64,000 nucleotides of DNA from Solobacterium sp. (GTDB taxonomy: Bacteria > Bacillota_I > Bacilli_A > Erysipelotrichales > Erysipelotrichaceae), in assembly GCA_017469355.1 (NCBI GenBank), contig JAFUGM010000062.1, forward strand, positions 1 to 64,000, given 5' to 3'. Of this stretch, positions 19,247 through 27,062 are shown piece after piece (positions within the stretch are counted from its first letter, which is position 1; the number at the start of each line of letters is the position of its first letter). The translations under genes were made by a program, and so were the position numbers. Below the pieces are notes generated by a model that worked only from the letters and a program-made list of their open reading frames with translations, was not told where the DNA came from and did not search any database.

Positions 19247-19687
19247 ATGATGCGTCAAACTACGATGATCAAGCCGAGCGAAGTCAAGCGCACATGGTAT
19301 GTCGTTGATGCGACAGACTGCACACTTGGCCGGCTGGCATCTCAGGTAGCTTCCGTTCTTCGCGGTAAGAACAAGCCTACCTACACCCCGCATGTTGACT
19401 GCGGTGACTACGTGATTGTGGTCAATGCGGATAAGGTGAAAATTTCCGGTGATCAGGATGCGAAGAAGTTCTATTACAGCCATTCCATGTATCCGGGAGG
19501 ACTCCGTGTACGTTCCACAAAGGAAATGCGCGAGAAGTTCACTGTTGAATGGGTTGAAAAGGCGATTAAGGGAATGCTTCCGCACAACAAGCTCGGAAAT
19601 GAGATGCGCCGTCATGTCTTCGTTTATGAAGGCCCGGATCATCCACATGCAGCTCAGAAGCCTGTAGAGCTGAAGATCAAAGACTAA
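19247..19687 (+). CDS. rplM: 50S ribosomal protein L13
   Basis: 146 residues. WYVVDATDCTLGRLASQVA near the start and GLRVRSTKEM and VEKAIKGMLPHNKLG later are conserved in bacterial L13, which binds 23S rRNA early in 50S assembly. The ATG at 19247 is 9 bp behind GGAGG. First gene of the rplM-rpsI operon; only 18 bp separate it from rpsI. Confidence 0.97.
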   Translation: MMRQTTMIKPSEVKRTWYVVDATDCTLGRLASQVASVLRGKNKPTYTPHVDCGDYVIVVNADKVKISGDQDAKKFYYSHSMYPGGLRVRSTKEMREKFTVEWVEKAIKGMLPHNKLGNEMRRHVFVYEGPDHPHAAQKPVELKIKD

Positions 19688-19705
19688 GGAGAGGAGAGAC
19701 AGACA

Positions 19706-20113
19706 ATGGCAACTAAGAAAAAATCGGCAGTTACCTACATTGGTACAGGACGCCGGAAACAGTCCACAGCCCGTGTCTTCATGACTCCTGGCACAGGCAC
19801 AATTACGGTCAACGGAAAGACTCTGGAAGAATATCTTCCTCAGGCTACTCTGCGAATGATCGTTAACAGCCCGCTCGTAACAACTGAGACAGTGGGACAG
19901 TTCGACATTAAGATCAACGTCGTAGGCGGAGGTTATGCCGGACAGGCAGGTGCGATGCGCCACGGTATCGCACGTGCGCTGCTTGAGGCAAGCGAAGACT
20001 ACAGACCTGCTCTTAAGAAGGCTGGCTTCCTGACTCGTGATGCTCGCGAGAAGGAACGGAAGAAGTACGGTTTGAAGGGCGCTCGTCGCGCTCCGCAGTA
20101 CTCCAAGCGTTAA
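19706..20113 (+). CDS. rpsI: 30S ribosomal protein S9
   Basis: 135 residues. [14 protein letters not shown] at the start, [19 protein letters not shown] in the middle, and the basic C-terminus ending APQYSKR whose last residues reach the ribosomal P site. Cotranscribed with rplM; a strong terminator follows. Confidence 0.97.
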   Translation: MATKKKSAVTYIGTGRRKQSTARVFMTPGTGTITVNGKTLEEYLPQATLRMIVNSPLVTTETVGQFDIKINVVGGGYAGQAGAMRHGIARALLEASEDYRPALKKAGFLTRDAREKERKKYGLKGARRAPQYSKR

Positions 20114-20126
20114 TCTGGGGCAGTTA

Positions 20127-20157
20127 AGACACAGTGTTTCGATGCTGTGTCTTTTTT
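20127..20157 (+). terminator. terminator of the rplM-rpsI operon
   Basis: AGACACAG pairs with CTGTGTCT, followed by a T run. Confidence 0.85.
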
Positions 20158-20261
20158 ATTGTGTTCTTATCGCATAGCGCCAAGTACATAGTAAACCACA
20201 AGTTGACTTTGATTTCTTCAACGAATGACTTATTATGAGGATGCAAGAAAGGAGAAAGGTC

Positions 20262-20366
20262 ATGATAACAACAACAGTTATTCTTGGCTCGCAGTTATAT
20301 CAAGGGCTATACACTATTGCGCTTTTTGATAATGGTTTTCACTGTGGGTGCAGAATGACTGTGTGA
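20262..20366 (+). CDS. 34-residue small ORF ahead of an HTH gene
   Basis: An ATG behind a strong ribosome site (GAAAGGAGAAAGG) opens 34 codons beginning MITTTVILGSQLYQG and ending GFHCGCRMTV. A perfect terminator stem lies 30 bp downstream and the HTH gene follows. It may be a leader peptide that controls read-through into the HTH gene, or a small secreted or signalling peptide. No family recognised. Confidence 0.45.
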   Translation: MITTTVILGSQLYQGLYTIALFDNGFHCGCRMTV

Positions 20367-20395
20367 TCTTTTCTTAAAAAAGTCATCGGTAGTTA

Positions 20396-20434
20396 ACCGC
20401 TTGTTCTGCATTACCTCTGCAACAAGCGGTTTTT
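20396..20434 (+). terminator. terminator/attenuator between small ORF and HTH gene
   Basis: ACCGCTTGTT and AACAAGCGGT form a perfect 10-bp stem, with T residues after it. The HTH start lies about 20 bp further, so transcripts from upstream must pass this structure. Confidence 0.75.
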
Positions 20435-20454
20435 ATATGAAAGGGAAATGTACC

Positions 20455-20676
20455 ATGCCGATGATAGATATGCTGGCAACAGGGGCTAGAATAACAAATT
20501 TAAGAAAAGAACACGGGATAACAGTTGCGATGATTATGGATAAGCTGGGTGTCACTAAAACAGCGGTATATAAATGGCAGCGAGGTGAAGCACTTCCGAC
20601 GCTGGACAACCTGGTTATTCTGGCGGATATGATGAACGTCACGCTGAACGACATCGTTGTTGTCACCACAAGATAA
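20455..20676 (+). CDS. XRE-type helix-turn-helix regulator
   Basis: 73 residues, essentially only a Cro/C1-type HTH: ARITNLRKEHGITVAMIMDK, then LGVTKTAVYKWQRGEALPTL, and NLVILADMMNVTLNDIV. No ligand domain. The ATG at 20455 is preferred over the one at 20437 because AAGGGA is correctly spaced. It lies between an attenuator-like terminator and the tRNA array. Confidence 0.75.
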   Translation: MPMIDMLATGARITNLRKEHGITVAMIMDKLGVTKTAVYKWQRGEALPTLDNLVILADMMNVTLNDIVVVTTR

Positions 20677-20694
20677 GCGCCTTCGGGCGCATGT

Positions 20695-20765
20695 TTGGGA
20701 ATCGTCCAATGGGAGGATGGCGGGCTTTGACCCCGACGATCCTGGTTCAAATCCAGGTTCCCGAA
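20695..20765 (+). tRNA. tRNA-Gln (UUG)
   Basis: The acceptor TTGGGAA pairs with TTCCCGA (one T-G pair), the T arm is CCTGG-TTCAAAT-CCAGG, and the anticodon loop CTTTGAC gives UUG. The first anticodon-stem pair (27-43) is a G-A mismatch and no 3' CCA is encoded. A GCGCC/GGCGC hairpin lies just upstream. Confidence 0.75.
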
Positions 20766-20775
20766 TCATTATGAT

Positions 20776-20849
20776 GTTGGCTTTGCGCAATGGAAGCGCA
20801 GCAGGCGATGACCCTGCTGGTATCAGTTCGATTCTGATAGGTCAACCCA
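20776..20849 (+). tRNA. tRNA-His-like gene with an aberrant anticodon loop
   Basis: An extra 5' G opposes C73 and CCA is encoded, the hallmarks of tRNA-His. Acceptor TTGGCTT/AGGTCAA, D stem GCGC/GCGC, anticodon stem GCAGG/CCTGC and T arm ATCAG/CTGAT all pair. The 7-base loop is CGATGAC, however, giving A-U-G at 34-36 with G instead of the near-universal U33, and position 9 seems missing. A normal loop would carry UGUG. It may be non-functional or specialised. Confidence 0.55.
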
Positions 20850-20852
20850 AAT

Positions 20853-20928
20853 GGATCTGGAGCTCAGTTGGTAGAGCGAAGGCCTGAAGTGCCCTGTGTC
20901 GGGAGTTCGATTCTCTCCGGATCCACCA
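20853..20928 (+). tRNA. tRNA-Phe-like (GAA)
   Basis: Acceptor GGATCTG/CGGATCC, D arm GCTC/GAGC, T arm GGGAG-TTCGATT-CTCTC, encoded CCA. The loop CTGAAGT gives GAA. G37 replaces the usual A37 and the anticodon stem contains one A-C mismatch. Confidence 0.65.
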
Positions 20929-20933
20929 CATAT

Positions 20934-21007
20934 TGCCTTGTCGTCTAATGGCAGGATACCTGGCTCTGAACCAGGTGATGAAAGTTCAAATCTTTCCAAG
21001 GCAGCCA
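20934..21007 (+). tRNA. tRNA-Gln (CUG)
   Basis: Perfect acceptor TGCCTTG/CAAGGCA, anticodon stem CCTGG/CCAGG with loop CTCTGAA giving CUG, T arm GAAAG-TTCAAAT-CTTTC, discriminator G and encoded CCA. A regular tRNA. Confidence 0.85.
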
Positions 21008-21009
21008 GA

Positions 21010-21063
21010 ATACACATGCTGTGTGTTCGAAAGGACTGGCACGTTCGAGTCCAGCCTTACCCA
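21010..21063 (+). other. tRNA-like remnant
   Basis: TTCGAGT (a T-loop) and a 3' CCA occur between two good tRNA genes, but the T stem pairs at only three of five positions and no matching 5' acceptor or D arm is present. Best read as a decayed tRNA gene. Confidence 0.35.
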
Positions 21064-21070
21064 TCGCTAT

Positions 21071-21144
21071 AGGAGCGTAGTTTAACGGAAAAACGCACGA
21101 TTGATAATCGTGTGATGCAAGTTCAACTCTTGCCGTTCCTACCA
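21071..21144 (+). tRNA. tRNA-Ile (GAU)
   Basis: Acceptor AGGAGCG/CGTTCCT, D stem GTTT/AAAC, anticodon stem CACGA/TCGTG with loop TTGATAA (GAU), T arm GCAAG-TTCAACT-CTTGC, A73 and encoded CCA. Confidence 0.75.
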
Positions 21145-21147
21145 TCT

Positions 21148-21225
21148 GGTTCTGTCGTATAACGGCTCATTATATCCGGTTGTCTCCCCTTCCGGAGGAT
21201 GAGGGTTCAACTCCCTCCAGAATCA
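21148..21225 (+). tRNA. tRNA-Asp-like gene with a 12-base anticodon loop
   Basis: Acceptor GGTTCTG/CAGAATC and T arm GAGGG-TTCAACT-CCCTC pair well. The anticodon stem TCCGG/CCGGA encloses 12 bases (TTGTCTCCCCTT) instead of 7, as if CCCTT were inserted after a normal GUC loop. No CCA encoded. Probably degenerate. Confidence 0.45.
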
Positions 21226-21288
21226 TCATTTTGCATATACAATCCGTTCGATTCCAAGCGTACGCATCCTATGCCGGGATGAAATTTT

Positions 21289-21306
21289 GGTTAGCATAGC
21301 CTAACC
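21289..21306. promoter_or_regulatory. small inverted repeat before the membrane protein gene
   Basis: GGTTAG and CTAACC around six bases, 33 bp before the start codon. It could be an operator. Confidence 0.3.
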
Positions 21307-21338
21307 TGATGATAGAATATAAGGTACAGGAGGGAATG

Positions 21339-21755
21339 ATGTATACAGGGTTGTATATCATTGTTGGAATAACAAGTGTTCTGCTGGTGATTCTGATTCT
21401 AAGCTTTATCGGACCCGAGCAGAGTGAGTCACCATTCTGGCAGAAGATTCAGGCAATTCGCTCCGTAATGGATACGGTCTGTTACTGGTTTATAAATTTC
21501 ACTGCCGCAGGAAGTCTGCTTCTGGGAATCGTTGTGACTGTGAAAAACCAGTTCTCTGAACGTGCGTCAACTCCGCTGGGACCACTTCTTGTAGGAGCGC
21601 TTCTTGTGATTCTAATTGCGGCATCCATCGGCTCGATTGCCGGGGAACGGAACCGGGGTGAATTATGCGAGTGCTCTGGGAAGTGCAACGAATGTAAAAT
21701 CAAATGTCGGTCCAACCCGAACTATTATGGGGTGAAGAACCACCGTGTCAGCTGA
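21339..21755 (+). CDS. membrane protein with a cysteine-rich tail
   Basis: 138 residues. There are three hydrophobic segments (YIIVGITSVLLVILILSFI, a mid segment near FINFTAAGSLLLGIVV, and LLVGALLVILIAASIGS), then a short cytoplasmic or external tail with CECSGKCNECKIKC, which may bind a metal. Two adjacent ATGs exist; the second is 5 bp from AGGAGG and is chosen. Family not recognised. Confidence 0.6.
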   Translation: MYTGLYIIVGITSVLLVILILSFIGPEQSESPFWQKIQAIRSVMDTVCYWFINFTAAGSLLLGIVVTVKNQFSERASTPLGPLLVGALLVILIAASIGSIAGERNRGELCECSGKCNECKIKCRSNPNYYGVKNHRVS

Positions 21756-21758
21756 TCG

Positions 21759-21785
21759 AACTGCTTCAATTTGAGGCAGTTTTTC
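21759..21785 (+). terminator. terminator after the cysteine-tailed membrane protein
   Basis: AACTGCTTCA pairs with TGAGGCAGTT (one T-G pair), followed by T-rich sequence. Confidence 0.7.
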
Positions 21786-21843
21786 TTTTTCTTCGGGGAA
21801 TTTGAAAAATCCTGGAAATAAAGAAAGTGAGGAGGCTTTGTTT

Positions 21844-22104
21844 ATGAAGCGTTATGTTTACATATGGTTCAAACTCACGTTCATTGTTTCATCGCTGGTT
21901 TTGTCAGCGTCAGTTACTGCCTGCAGTACGAATGAGACTGCTTCCAGCAGTTCCCATCCCGGTAAGGTACTTCCTTCTCCTTCGAGAAATGAGGTGGTAT
22001 CCAGGGTTCGTCTGAATTCCAGGGTGGAAAAGAATGCACCGGAAATGGCAGTTTCTCTCAGTGAACCGTTTCCACTTCGTCTGGAAGGGGTCATTGCCTC
22101 ATGA
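21844..22104 (+). CDS. small lipoprotein
   Basis: 86 residues. The signal peptide ends in a lipobox (LSASVTAC), so the mature protein is a lipid-anchored surface protein with a serine-rich linker. Ribosome site GAGGAGG. Its stop overlaps the start of the next gene (ATGA), which couples the two. Function unknown. Confidence 0.65.
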   Translation: MKRYVYIWFKLTFIVSSLVLSASVTACSTNETASSSSHPGKVLPSPSRNEVVSRVRLNSRVEKNAPEMAVSLSEPFPLRLEGVIAS

Positions 22105-23090
22105 TGGTTCATTGGAATCCTTTATTAGAACAGGACTGGATGAGTGTACTTCAGCGTACGGAAATCGAGCAGGGAAGGAAGGCGGAGCTTTCGGAAGAAG
22201 AAATCGCGTTGTATGCGGATCATACGTTCAACTATCTTCAGATGGCAGCGATTCGCAAGGCGTTGGAGAAGGGATTAGACATAGAACAGATCCGCAGTAT
22301 TGCCAAACCCTGGATTCCTTCCTGGCAGATGGAAGAGATGATGGAGGAGCTGGAGCGTGGCGAATCACCAGAGATTCCAGCCCGCCCATGGAAGATACAA
22401 AGATTACTTGTTGGAATCGGGATTCTGTTCGTGGTAGGATGTGCACTTTCCGCCTGTCTTCAGCCTCAGGAAGAAGTAGCGCTGGAACTGACCGCTTCAG
22501 AAGTGAGAATTTCCAGTGGATCAGAATTCGATCCTTCCAACTATGTAAAACAGATGTCAGGACGGGATGCGACATTATTTCTTCCGGATAAATTCACGGC
22601 CGGTCTTCCTGGAACGAAGCTGGTTCAGTATCGCCTGGAAGGGAATGGGATGACGGTAAAAAAGAATCTCCGCGTGGAAATCGTGGATGATATTGAGCCG
22701 GAAATCTATTTAACCGCAGGGAAGGCAGAACTGCTTCGTGAAGCGCCATTTTCCTGTCATACATATCTTCGGCAGGCAATCGACAATGTGGATGGAGACT
22801 TGACGAAAAAAGTCACATGCAGTGACTTTCTGAGTGAGGATGAGAACCAGCAGGTGGAGTATCGGGTAACGGACAGTTCTGGAAATATCGGAACAGCCTC
22901 GCTGGAAGTGCACTTTGTAGAACTGATTAAGGAAGAAGAACCAGTCCCAATGACACCTGTGATAACACCGATAAGAACACCTGCACCTGTAAATGAGGTG
23001 AGGGAAGAGACGGTTTATGAGGAAGTGGCGGCACAGCCGGATTGGGAGAATGTGACAATCATGGAAGAGGAACAGCCGTTATTGTCCTGA
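22101..23090 (+). CDS. membrane-anchored protein with Ig-like extracellular domains
   Basis: 329 residues. About 100 cytoplasmic residues are followed by one membrane segment (LLVGIGILFVVGCALSACL) and an outside part with two beta-sandwich units of the bacterial Ig/HYR type (KLVQYRLEGNG and VEYRVTDSSGNIG are typical strand endings), then a proline/glutamate-rich tail. The cytoplasmic part is charged and helical and may bind a partner. Translationally coupled to the lipoprotein, so both probably act at the envelope. Confidence 0.65.
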   Translation: MMVHWNPLLEQDWMSVLQRTEIEQGRKAELSEEEIALYADHTFNYLQMAAIRKALEKGLDIEQIRSIAKPWIPSWQMEEMMEELERGESPEIPARPWKIQRLLVGIGILFVVGCALSACLQPQEEVALELTASEVRISSGSEFDPSNYVKQMSGRDATLFLPDKFTAGLPGTKLVQYRLEGNGMTVKKNLRVEIVDDIEPEIYLTAGKAELLREAPFSCHTYLRQAIDNVDGDLTKKVTCSDFLSEDENQQVEYRVTDSSGNIGTASLEVHFVELIKEEEPVPMTPVITPIRTPAPVNEVREETVYEEVAAQPDWENVTIMEEEQPLLS

Positions 23091-24044
23091 CTCCTTACAT
23101 CCACGTAACCCATAGGCAGATTCTGCGGTTAACGCAGCGTTAGCGATGGCTTCTGCCATGACTCTTGCGGCGAGAACACCTACCGCATTGACATCGCAGG
23201 GAACGTGACCGGAACACATGGTATAGATACTGTCACCGTCAAACATAGTATGAACCGGACGGATTGCACGGGCATAGCCGTCATGAGCCATCGCGGCTGT
23301 TTTGCATGCGAGCGTTTTATCGAGTTTTGCGTTTGTGAGAATTACCCCGATTGTTGTGTTTTTCTGAAATGCGTTGATGGATTGTAATGCCATGCTCGCA
23401 AACAGTTCTTCTTCATCCAGGAAGCCCGTTTCATCGTGGCATCCCGCAATGACGGTACCATCCTTCCATTGCACAATATTACCCAGAGGATTTGCGGCGA
23501 CAACTGCGCCCACTTTCAATGGGCCTACCTGTATGGCATAGGCACCAAGCCCGGATTTCATCGCATGTTCTGCGCCGGCGAGTTTTCCGCAGGAGGCACC
23601 GGTTCCGGCACCGACATTTCCCTGCGAGAAGTTTCCTGCGTTCAAGCATGCTTGATACCCAAGCTGCTCATCCGGGCGGATGGAAGAATCACCAACAGGA
23701 AGATCAAACAGGCAGGATGCGCAGACAATCGGCACTGGCCCGTAGTCTGTCGGGAAGCCCTGTCCCTGTTCTTCAAGATACCGTACGACGCCTGAGGCAG
23801 CGTTCAGACCGAATGCACTTCCTCCGCTTAAGAGGACCGCATTCACCGCATCGTTCGCCGCAAGGGGATCGAGTAATGCGGCTTCCCGTGATGCCGGCGC
23901 ACCACCTCTTACATCAAGACTGGTTACTGCCGGAGGGTCTGCCAGGATAACTGTACATCCAGTGCCGGCTTCTCTGTATTCCGCATTTCCGATGCGGAAC
24001 CCTTCGATTTCTGTAATATCAATTTCGTTCCATGGCTGTGTCAT
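23079..24044 (-). CDS. P1 family (S58) peptidase/aminopeptidase
   Basis: 321 residues. The LSGGSAFGLNAASGVVRYLEE segment and GNVGAGTGASCGK are typical of the DmpA-like P1 family, which is made as a precursor and cleaves itself to expose an N-terminal nucleophile. Substrates are N-terminal residues of small peptides or amides. The gene follows trmD on the minus strand with a 26-bp overlap and is part of that operon. Its end overlaps the convergent membrane protein gene by 12 bp. Confidence 0.85.
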   Translation of the reverse strand: MTQPWNEIDITEIEGFRIGNAEYREAGTGCTVILADPPAVTSLDVRGGAPASREAALLDPLAANDAVNAVLLSGGSAFGLNAASGVVRYLEEQGQGFPTDYGPVPIVCASCLFDLPVGDSSIRPDEQLGYQACLNAGNFSQGNVGAGTGASCGKLAGAEHAMKSGLGAYAIQVGPLKVGAVVAANPLGNIVQWKDGTVIAGCHDETGFLDEEELFASMALQSINAFQKNTTIGVILTNAKLDKTLACKTAAMAHDGYARAIRPVHTMFDGDSIYTMCSGHVPCDVNAVGVLAARVMAEAIANAALTAESAYGLRGCKESGQ

Positions 24045-24753
24045 TTCTGATTTCCTCCAACAGTTCTGTTTCTTCTTCTGTCAGGTTCCGCTGTTCCAGA
24101 AGATCGGGGCGGCGCTTCAGGGTCAGAAGAAGAGATTGTTTCAATTTCCATCGGCGGATGCGTTCCGCATGTCCGCTGAGCAGGACTTCCGGAACCTCCA
24201 TTCCTTCGTAATTACGGGGATGTGTATACTGCGGGTATTCCAGCAGACCATTTTCAAAGGACTCCTGGGCCGTGCTTTCCTTACGAAGCACCCCATCCAT
24301 TAAACGGATCAAAGAATCCATGACTGTTAATGCGGGGAATTCTCCGCCGCTGAGAATATAATCACCAACCGAAAGCTCTTCATCTACTGCGGTCAGTATC
24401 CGGGCATCCATGCCTTCATAATGACCGCAGAGCAGAATCAGATCGTCGTATCCCAGCAATTCATGAGCTTTCTGTTGGGTATAGGTAGTGCCGGAAGGGG
24501 TAAACGCGATCACATGACTCGATGAGGTTTTCACTTCCCTCAGACAGCGGAATGCCGGTTCACAACGTAGTATCATTCCAGCTCCTCCACCATAGGGGCT
24601 GTCGTCGATATGTCGGAAACTTCCATCCGCATAGTCTTTCAGATCCATAATGTTCAGTGTGAGTGAACCATGATCAATTGCCCGGGCAGTCAGAGGATAG
24701 CTGAGGAATCCCTTGAACTGTTCCGGAAACATGGTGATTACCGTGATGTTCAT
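24019..24753 (-). CDS. trmD: tRNA (guanine37-N1)-methyltransferase
   Basis: 244 residues. TrmD makes m1G37 in tRNAs reading CNN, preventing frameshifts. Family marks: ITVITMFPEQF start, PYGGGAGMILRCEP, LLCGHYEGMDAR, and SVGDYILSGGE of the SAM-binding trefoil knot. In many Firmicutes trmD is next to rimM and rplS; here it sits between a c-di-GMP phosphodiesterase and a peptidase, an unusual operon. Confidence 0.95.
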   Translation of the reverse strand: MNITVITMFPEQFKGFLSYPLTARAIDHGSLTLNIMDLKDYADGSFRHIDDSPYGGGAGMILRCEPAFRCLREVKTSSSHVIAFTPSGTTYTQQKAHELLGYDDLILLCGHYEGMDARILTAVDEELSVGDYILSGGEFPALTVMDSLIRLMDGVLRKESTAQESFENGLLEYPQYTHPRNYEGMEVPEVLLSGHAERIRRWKLKQSLLLTLKRRPDLLEQRNLTEEETELLEEIRNDTAMERN

Positions 24754-24757
24754 GGAA

Positions 24758-26665
24758 TTATTCCGTTTCGTAGTACTTGGCTACCATGGCGTCTCTTGGA
24801 AGAGGTTTGTCAAAGTAATAGCCCTGTGCTTTATCACATCCAACCGACTGGAGGAATTCGTACTGTTCTCTGGTTTCTACACCTTCGCATAGCGTGACCA
24901 TGCCAAGCTGTTTGGCAAGATCGACGATCATGGTTATGATCGGTACACTCTTCTGATTCGCCGGGAAGTCGCGAAGGAACTTCATGTCAATCTTCAGGAC
25001 ATTGAAGGTGAAGTCTTTCAGAACATTTAAGGAGGAATACCCGCTTCCGAAATCATCAAGCCAGAGGCTGAAGTTCTTGTTTCTAAGGCGGGTCATGTTT
25101 TCCTGCAGTAATCCGAACTGATCGGTTAGTGCACTTTCAGTGATTTCCACATCAAGCAGGGAGCTTGGAATATTGTATTCTTCCGCAACGCTGTTAAGGA
25201 ACTGTGGTACATCGTATAGTTCGAAGTCCAGACGCGAGAAGTTCAGTGATACCGGTACGACTGGCCGTCCCCGATCAATATCTTCACGAAGGTGCTGGCA
25301 GACCTGAGTCACAATACACTGATCAAGTTTATGAATTTCCATATACTCTTCCAGTGTCTCAATGAACATGAAGGGTGGTAATAAGCCAAGTTCGGGATCA
25401 TCCCATCTGGCCAGCGCTTCCAGCCCAACCAGTTCTCCATTTCCTCCGGCACATTTTACTACCGGTTGATAGAACACCTTGATCCAGCCATTGGCTACAG
25501 CGTTATCAATGTTGTTTATGATGTACTGCTTCTGGGTAATCTTCTTTTCCAGCGCTTCATCATATGCTAAATAGAATTTCTTATACTGTCGCTTCAATGC
25601 ATTACATGCGACACGTGCACGATCGCATGCCAGGCTGATGTCATTGGAAGCCATGGCAGGGGTGCAGCTTCCGATTTTGACATCGAGGCGAACCTCGCTG
25701 TCTAAGGCAGAAACACGTTCCCGGAACTGATTTATCTTCTCCTCCATAGTGGAAATGTCCGCATAGGCGACGAAATGATCATCAGAAAAACGGGCAATCG
25801 GTTCTCCCTCAAAGATCTCCGACAGTAATGCGGCAATCTGTTTCAACAGCGCATCACCTTTTTTGAATCCGTATTTTTCGTTATAGGCTTTGAATCGCTC
25901 AATATCGAAATACAGGAAGGTATGGCTTTCCCGATTCTTGACGGAGCTGACGATATTGGCAGTGCATACACGTCGGAAACACCGCATATTCGGAATCTCT
26001 GTCAGCTCATCTTCATTGGAAATGCGGGTAAGATGCGCATTGACACCTTCGAGACTTTCCCCTTTCTGAGCTTCTGATATTTTCTGATGATAGGCAGACA
26101 TCGCAACCATGAATGCTGTAATCCACATGGTGAAGAGGTTGATCTTCGTGCCGGCACTGGCAGGGATTGCCCGATCCAGCATGACATAGAAGACAAAGAA
26201 GGAAATGGAAGAAAAGAAGAATGACTCAAGCGGCTTCCAGTAAAGAATACAGAAGACAAATACTGCCATGGTAAGAAACGTCAGAACCTGTTCTCCTGCC
26301 GCATAGGAGGAGACACCTACCTGAATGCCAAACAGAATGCATATGATGGAGAACGTCCAGAGAATGAATGTGCCAACCTTACGGTTCTTTGCTTTCCCCC
26401 GGATGAAACGTTCCGCATAAATCAGAGCGATCACACCTGCCACAAGCAGGATGACATAGTTTCTGTAATGGCTGTAGAGCCAGTCAAAGGACCGTGGCCA
26501 TGAAATAATGACGATCCGGGTCAACCGAAGAATCATCCATAATTCCAGACAGATGACAACCACGGACATATAGATCACGGCCTTCATGTTGGAACGATAG
26601 AAATAATCCTTCACATAATCATCCTGCTCAGAGAGCCCAAGCCAATCTTTTATCTTTTCTAACAT
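24758..26665 (-). CDS. membrane c-di-GMP phosphodiesterase (degenerate GGDEF plus EAL)
   Basis: 635 residues starting MLEKIKDW with GAGGT upstream; a longer open frame before it is ignored. About six membrane segments fill residues 25-190, then a GGDEF domain whose signature is changed to SDDHF and is therefore probably inactive as a cyclase. The EAL domain has EALARW near 413 and DDFGSGYSS near 535, both intact, predicting cleavage of c-di-GMP to pGpG. It is the first gene of an operon with trmD and the P1 peptidase. It would counteract the two cyclases earlier in the window. Confidence 0.9.
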   Translation of the reverse strand: MLEKIKDWLGLSEQDDYVKDYFYRSNMKAVIYMSVVVICLELWMILRLTRIVIISWPRSFDWLYSHYRNYVILLVAGVIALIYAERFIRGKAKNRKVGTFILWTFSIICILFGIQVGVSSYAAGEQVLTFLTMAVFVFCILYWKPLESFFFSSISFFVFYVMLDRAIPASAGTKINLFTMWITAFMVAMSAYHQKISEAQKGESLEGVNAHLTRISNEDELTEIPNMRCFRRVCTANIVSSVKNRESHTFLYFDIERFKAYNEKYGFKKGDALLKQIAALLSEIFEGEPIARFSDDHFVAYADISTMEEKINQFRERVSALDSEVRLDVKIGSCTPAMASNDISLACDRARVACNALKRQYKKFYLAYDEALEKKITQKQYIINNIDNAVANGWIKVFYQPVVKCAGGNGELVGLEALARWDDPELGLLPPFMFIETLEEYMEIHKLDQCIVTQVCQHLREDIDRGRPVVPVSLNFSRLDFELYDVPQFLNSVAEEYNIPSSLLDVEITESALTDQFGLLQENMTRLRNKNFSLWLDDFGSGYSSLNVLKDFTFNVLKIDMKFLRDFPANQKSVPIITMIVDLAKQLGMVTLCEGVETREQYEFLQSVGCDKAQGYYFDKPLPRDAMVAKYYETE

Positions 26666-26758
26666 ATGAAATACCTCAAAAACGCATTCGATTTCTCTTC
26701 CATTATAGTTCAATGTGGTACAAACAATGCCAAATACAGGCAAAAGAGAGGTGCCAAT

Positions 26759-27015
26759 ATGCCTGAGAAGAGACCGGTTTCTGATCTTAGAGATAAAGTT
26801 ACCGAAATTGAAAAACAGTAAAAAGCGGGCATCCTGTATATCTGACCAAAAACGGTTATGGGACAATGGTTGTCGCGAGTATTGAAGAGTATTCCCGTCT
26901 GAGCGATCCTGTTGAAGTGGCATTGGATCTTTCGGGCATGCGGGCAGCGTCTTCATCAAAACGGCTAAGCGCAGAAGAAGTTTTCTCTGCCGCAAGAAAG
27001 GCTGTGAATGGATAA
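26759..27015 (+). pseudogene. Phd/YefM-type antitoxin, frameshifted
   Basis: The frame begins MPEKRPVSDLRDKVTEIEKQ and stops; one base further the frame continues KSGHPVYLTKNGYGTMVVA and SIEEYSRLSD to a TAA at 27015. Joined, this is the Phd/YefM antitoxin pattern (DNA-binding N-terminus, C-terminal toxin-binding tail). One missing base after codon 20 breaks it. Ribosome site AGAGGTG. It is divergent from the phosphodiesterase gene. Confidence 0.65.
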
Positions 27016-27062
27016 CTGTAAACTCACCTTATCAATTTTCTGAGGATTTAAACCAGGCAGTA
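27008..27062 (+). pseudogene. remnant of a RelE/ParE-like toxin
   Basis: An ATG overlapping the antitoxin end reads MDNCKLTLSIF then a stop. In the next frame the sequence continues SEDLNQAVSF, which resembles the first helix of ParE/RelE toxins. The rest is missing and the phage integrase begins. Inference from a very short stretch. Confidence 0.35.

Noticed and set aside
19139-19963. 274-codon open frame antisense to rplM and rpsI
   Set aside because: It covers two certain ribosomal genes on the other strand.
21175-21196. intron in the Asp-like tRNA
   Set aside because: Five extra bases in the loop are too few for a group I intron, and bacteria lack the splicing enzyme for archaeal-type introns.
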